A DNA stretch of 6,544 bases from Rhodobacter sp. (GTDB lineage: Bacteria > Pseudomonadota > Alphaproteobacteria > Rhodobacterales > Rhodobacteraceae), in contig PNNE01000134.1 of NCBI GenBank assembly GCA_013824055.1, positions 1 to 6,544 of the forward strand. Reading direction: 5' to 3'. A program made the position numbers and the translations under genes. Under the pieces are notes generated by a model, which ran no database searches, was not told where the DNA came from, and worked only from the letters and a program-made list of their open reading frames with translations. Positions 6,349 to 6,544 of this stretch are shown here, one piece after another (position 1 is the stretch's first letter; every line of letters starts with the position of its first letter).

Positions 6349-6544
6349 ATGGTCCACAAATCCAACCGCCCGACCGTCCACGACATGCGCGCGATGAAAG
6401 CGCGGGGGCAGAAGATCTCCATGCTCTACGTCACCACGCTGGAGGAAGCGGCAGCGGCGGATGCCGCGGGCATTCACATGCTGTCCATCGAGTCCCGCTT
6501 CTTCAGCCCCGAAATGCGCGAAGCAGCGGGCAAGTGCTTCGTTC
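6349..6544 (+). CDS. PanB-like (ketopantoate hydroxymethyltransferase-like) protein, N-terminal fragment
   Basis: An open frame of 65 codons starting at ATG 6349 and running off the right edge with no stop. The start RPTVHDMRAMKARGQKISML resembles the opening of PanB proteins, where a TV/TI-x-DL-x-x-x-K-x-x-G-x-KI-x-ML pattern leads into the first barrel strand. It is then followed by LEEAAAADAAGIHMLSIES, aligned with the PanB segment where the second strand normally ends in VGDS. In canonical PanB the D and S of GDS are near the metal and ketoacid; here the tract reads SIES and then FFSPEMREA, so it is a divergent member or another enzyme of the PEP mutase/isocitrate lyase-related barrels. 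The gap after the isomerase stop is 18 bases with a GGGGGG tract (6331-6336) 12 bases before the ATG, a long spacing. Same strand and tight spacing put it in the operon. The family call rests on a short fragment. Confidence 0.62.
   Translation, partial: MVHKSNRPTVHDMRAMKARGQKISMLYVTTLEEAAAADAAGIHMLSIESRFFSPEMREAAGKCFV

Overview
The window is high-GC DNA with dense, same-strand, overlapping genes. Codon use and protein families suggest an alphaproteobacterium, probably of the Rhodobacterales/Paracoccaceae type; this is an inference from gene content and style, not a taxonomic proof. It holds one catabolic locus: a divergent LacI-family regulator on the minus strand and a run of at least seven genes on the plus strand that continues past the right edge.

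Layout. Positions 1-939 (minus) hold a LacI/GalR-type repressor that runs off the left edge and carries a frameshift near 150-155. Positions 940-1216 are the divergent control region, with a few weak operator-like and promoter-like elements. The plus strand then reads: a membrane-bound histidine-box hydroxylase of the fatty acid hydroxylase/sterol desaturase superfamily (1217-2233); a periplasmic type I sugar-binding protein (2337-3308); a strong 13-bp hairpin (3317-3348); an RbsC-like permease (3387-4391); a single-domain RbsA/FrcA-like ATPase whose start lies in a 15-bp triplicate repeat (4391-5239); a MocE-type Rieske [2Fe-2S] ferredoxin (5249-5560); a hydroxypyruvate-isomerase-like TIM barrel (5557-6330); and the first 65 codons of a PanB-like (ketopantoate hydroxymethyltransferase-like) protein (6349-6544).

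How the genes may work together. The ABC importer brings in a sugar-like or cyclitol-like compound under control of the LacI-type regulator. The diiron-type hydroxylase is probably fed electrons by the Rieske ferredoxin and oxidises the imported compound or a derivative. The isomerase-like enzyme then handles the carbohydrate product. The combination resembles the rhizopine (3-O-methyl-scyllo-inosamine) moc loci of rhizobia, which pair a binding protein (MocB), a MocC isomerase-like protein, and an oxygenase/ferredoxin/reductase set (MocD/E/F). Here the oxygenase appears to belong to a different histidine-box family, no MocF-like reductase is visible, and a PanB-like gene is added. The substrate is unknown. 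The best candidate for something undescribed is therefore an uptake-plus-oxygenation pathway, possibly for a methylated or alkylated sugar or cyclitol. I saw no tRNA, rRNA, CRISPR array, insertion sequence or phage gene.
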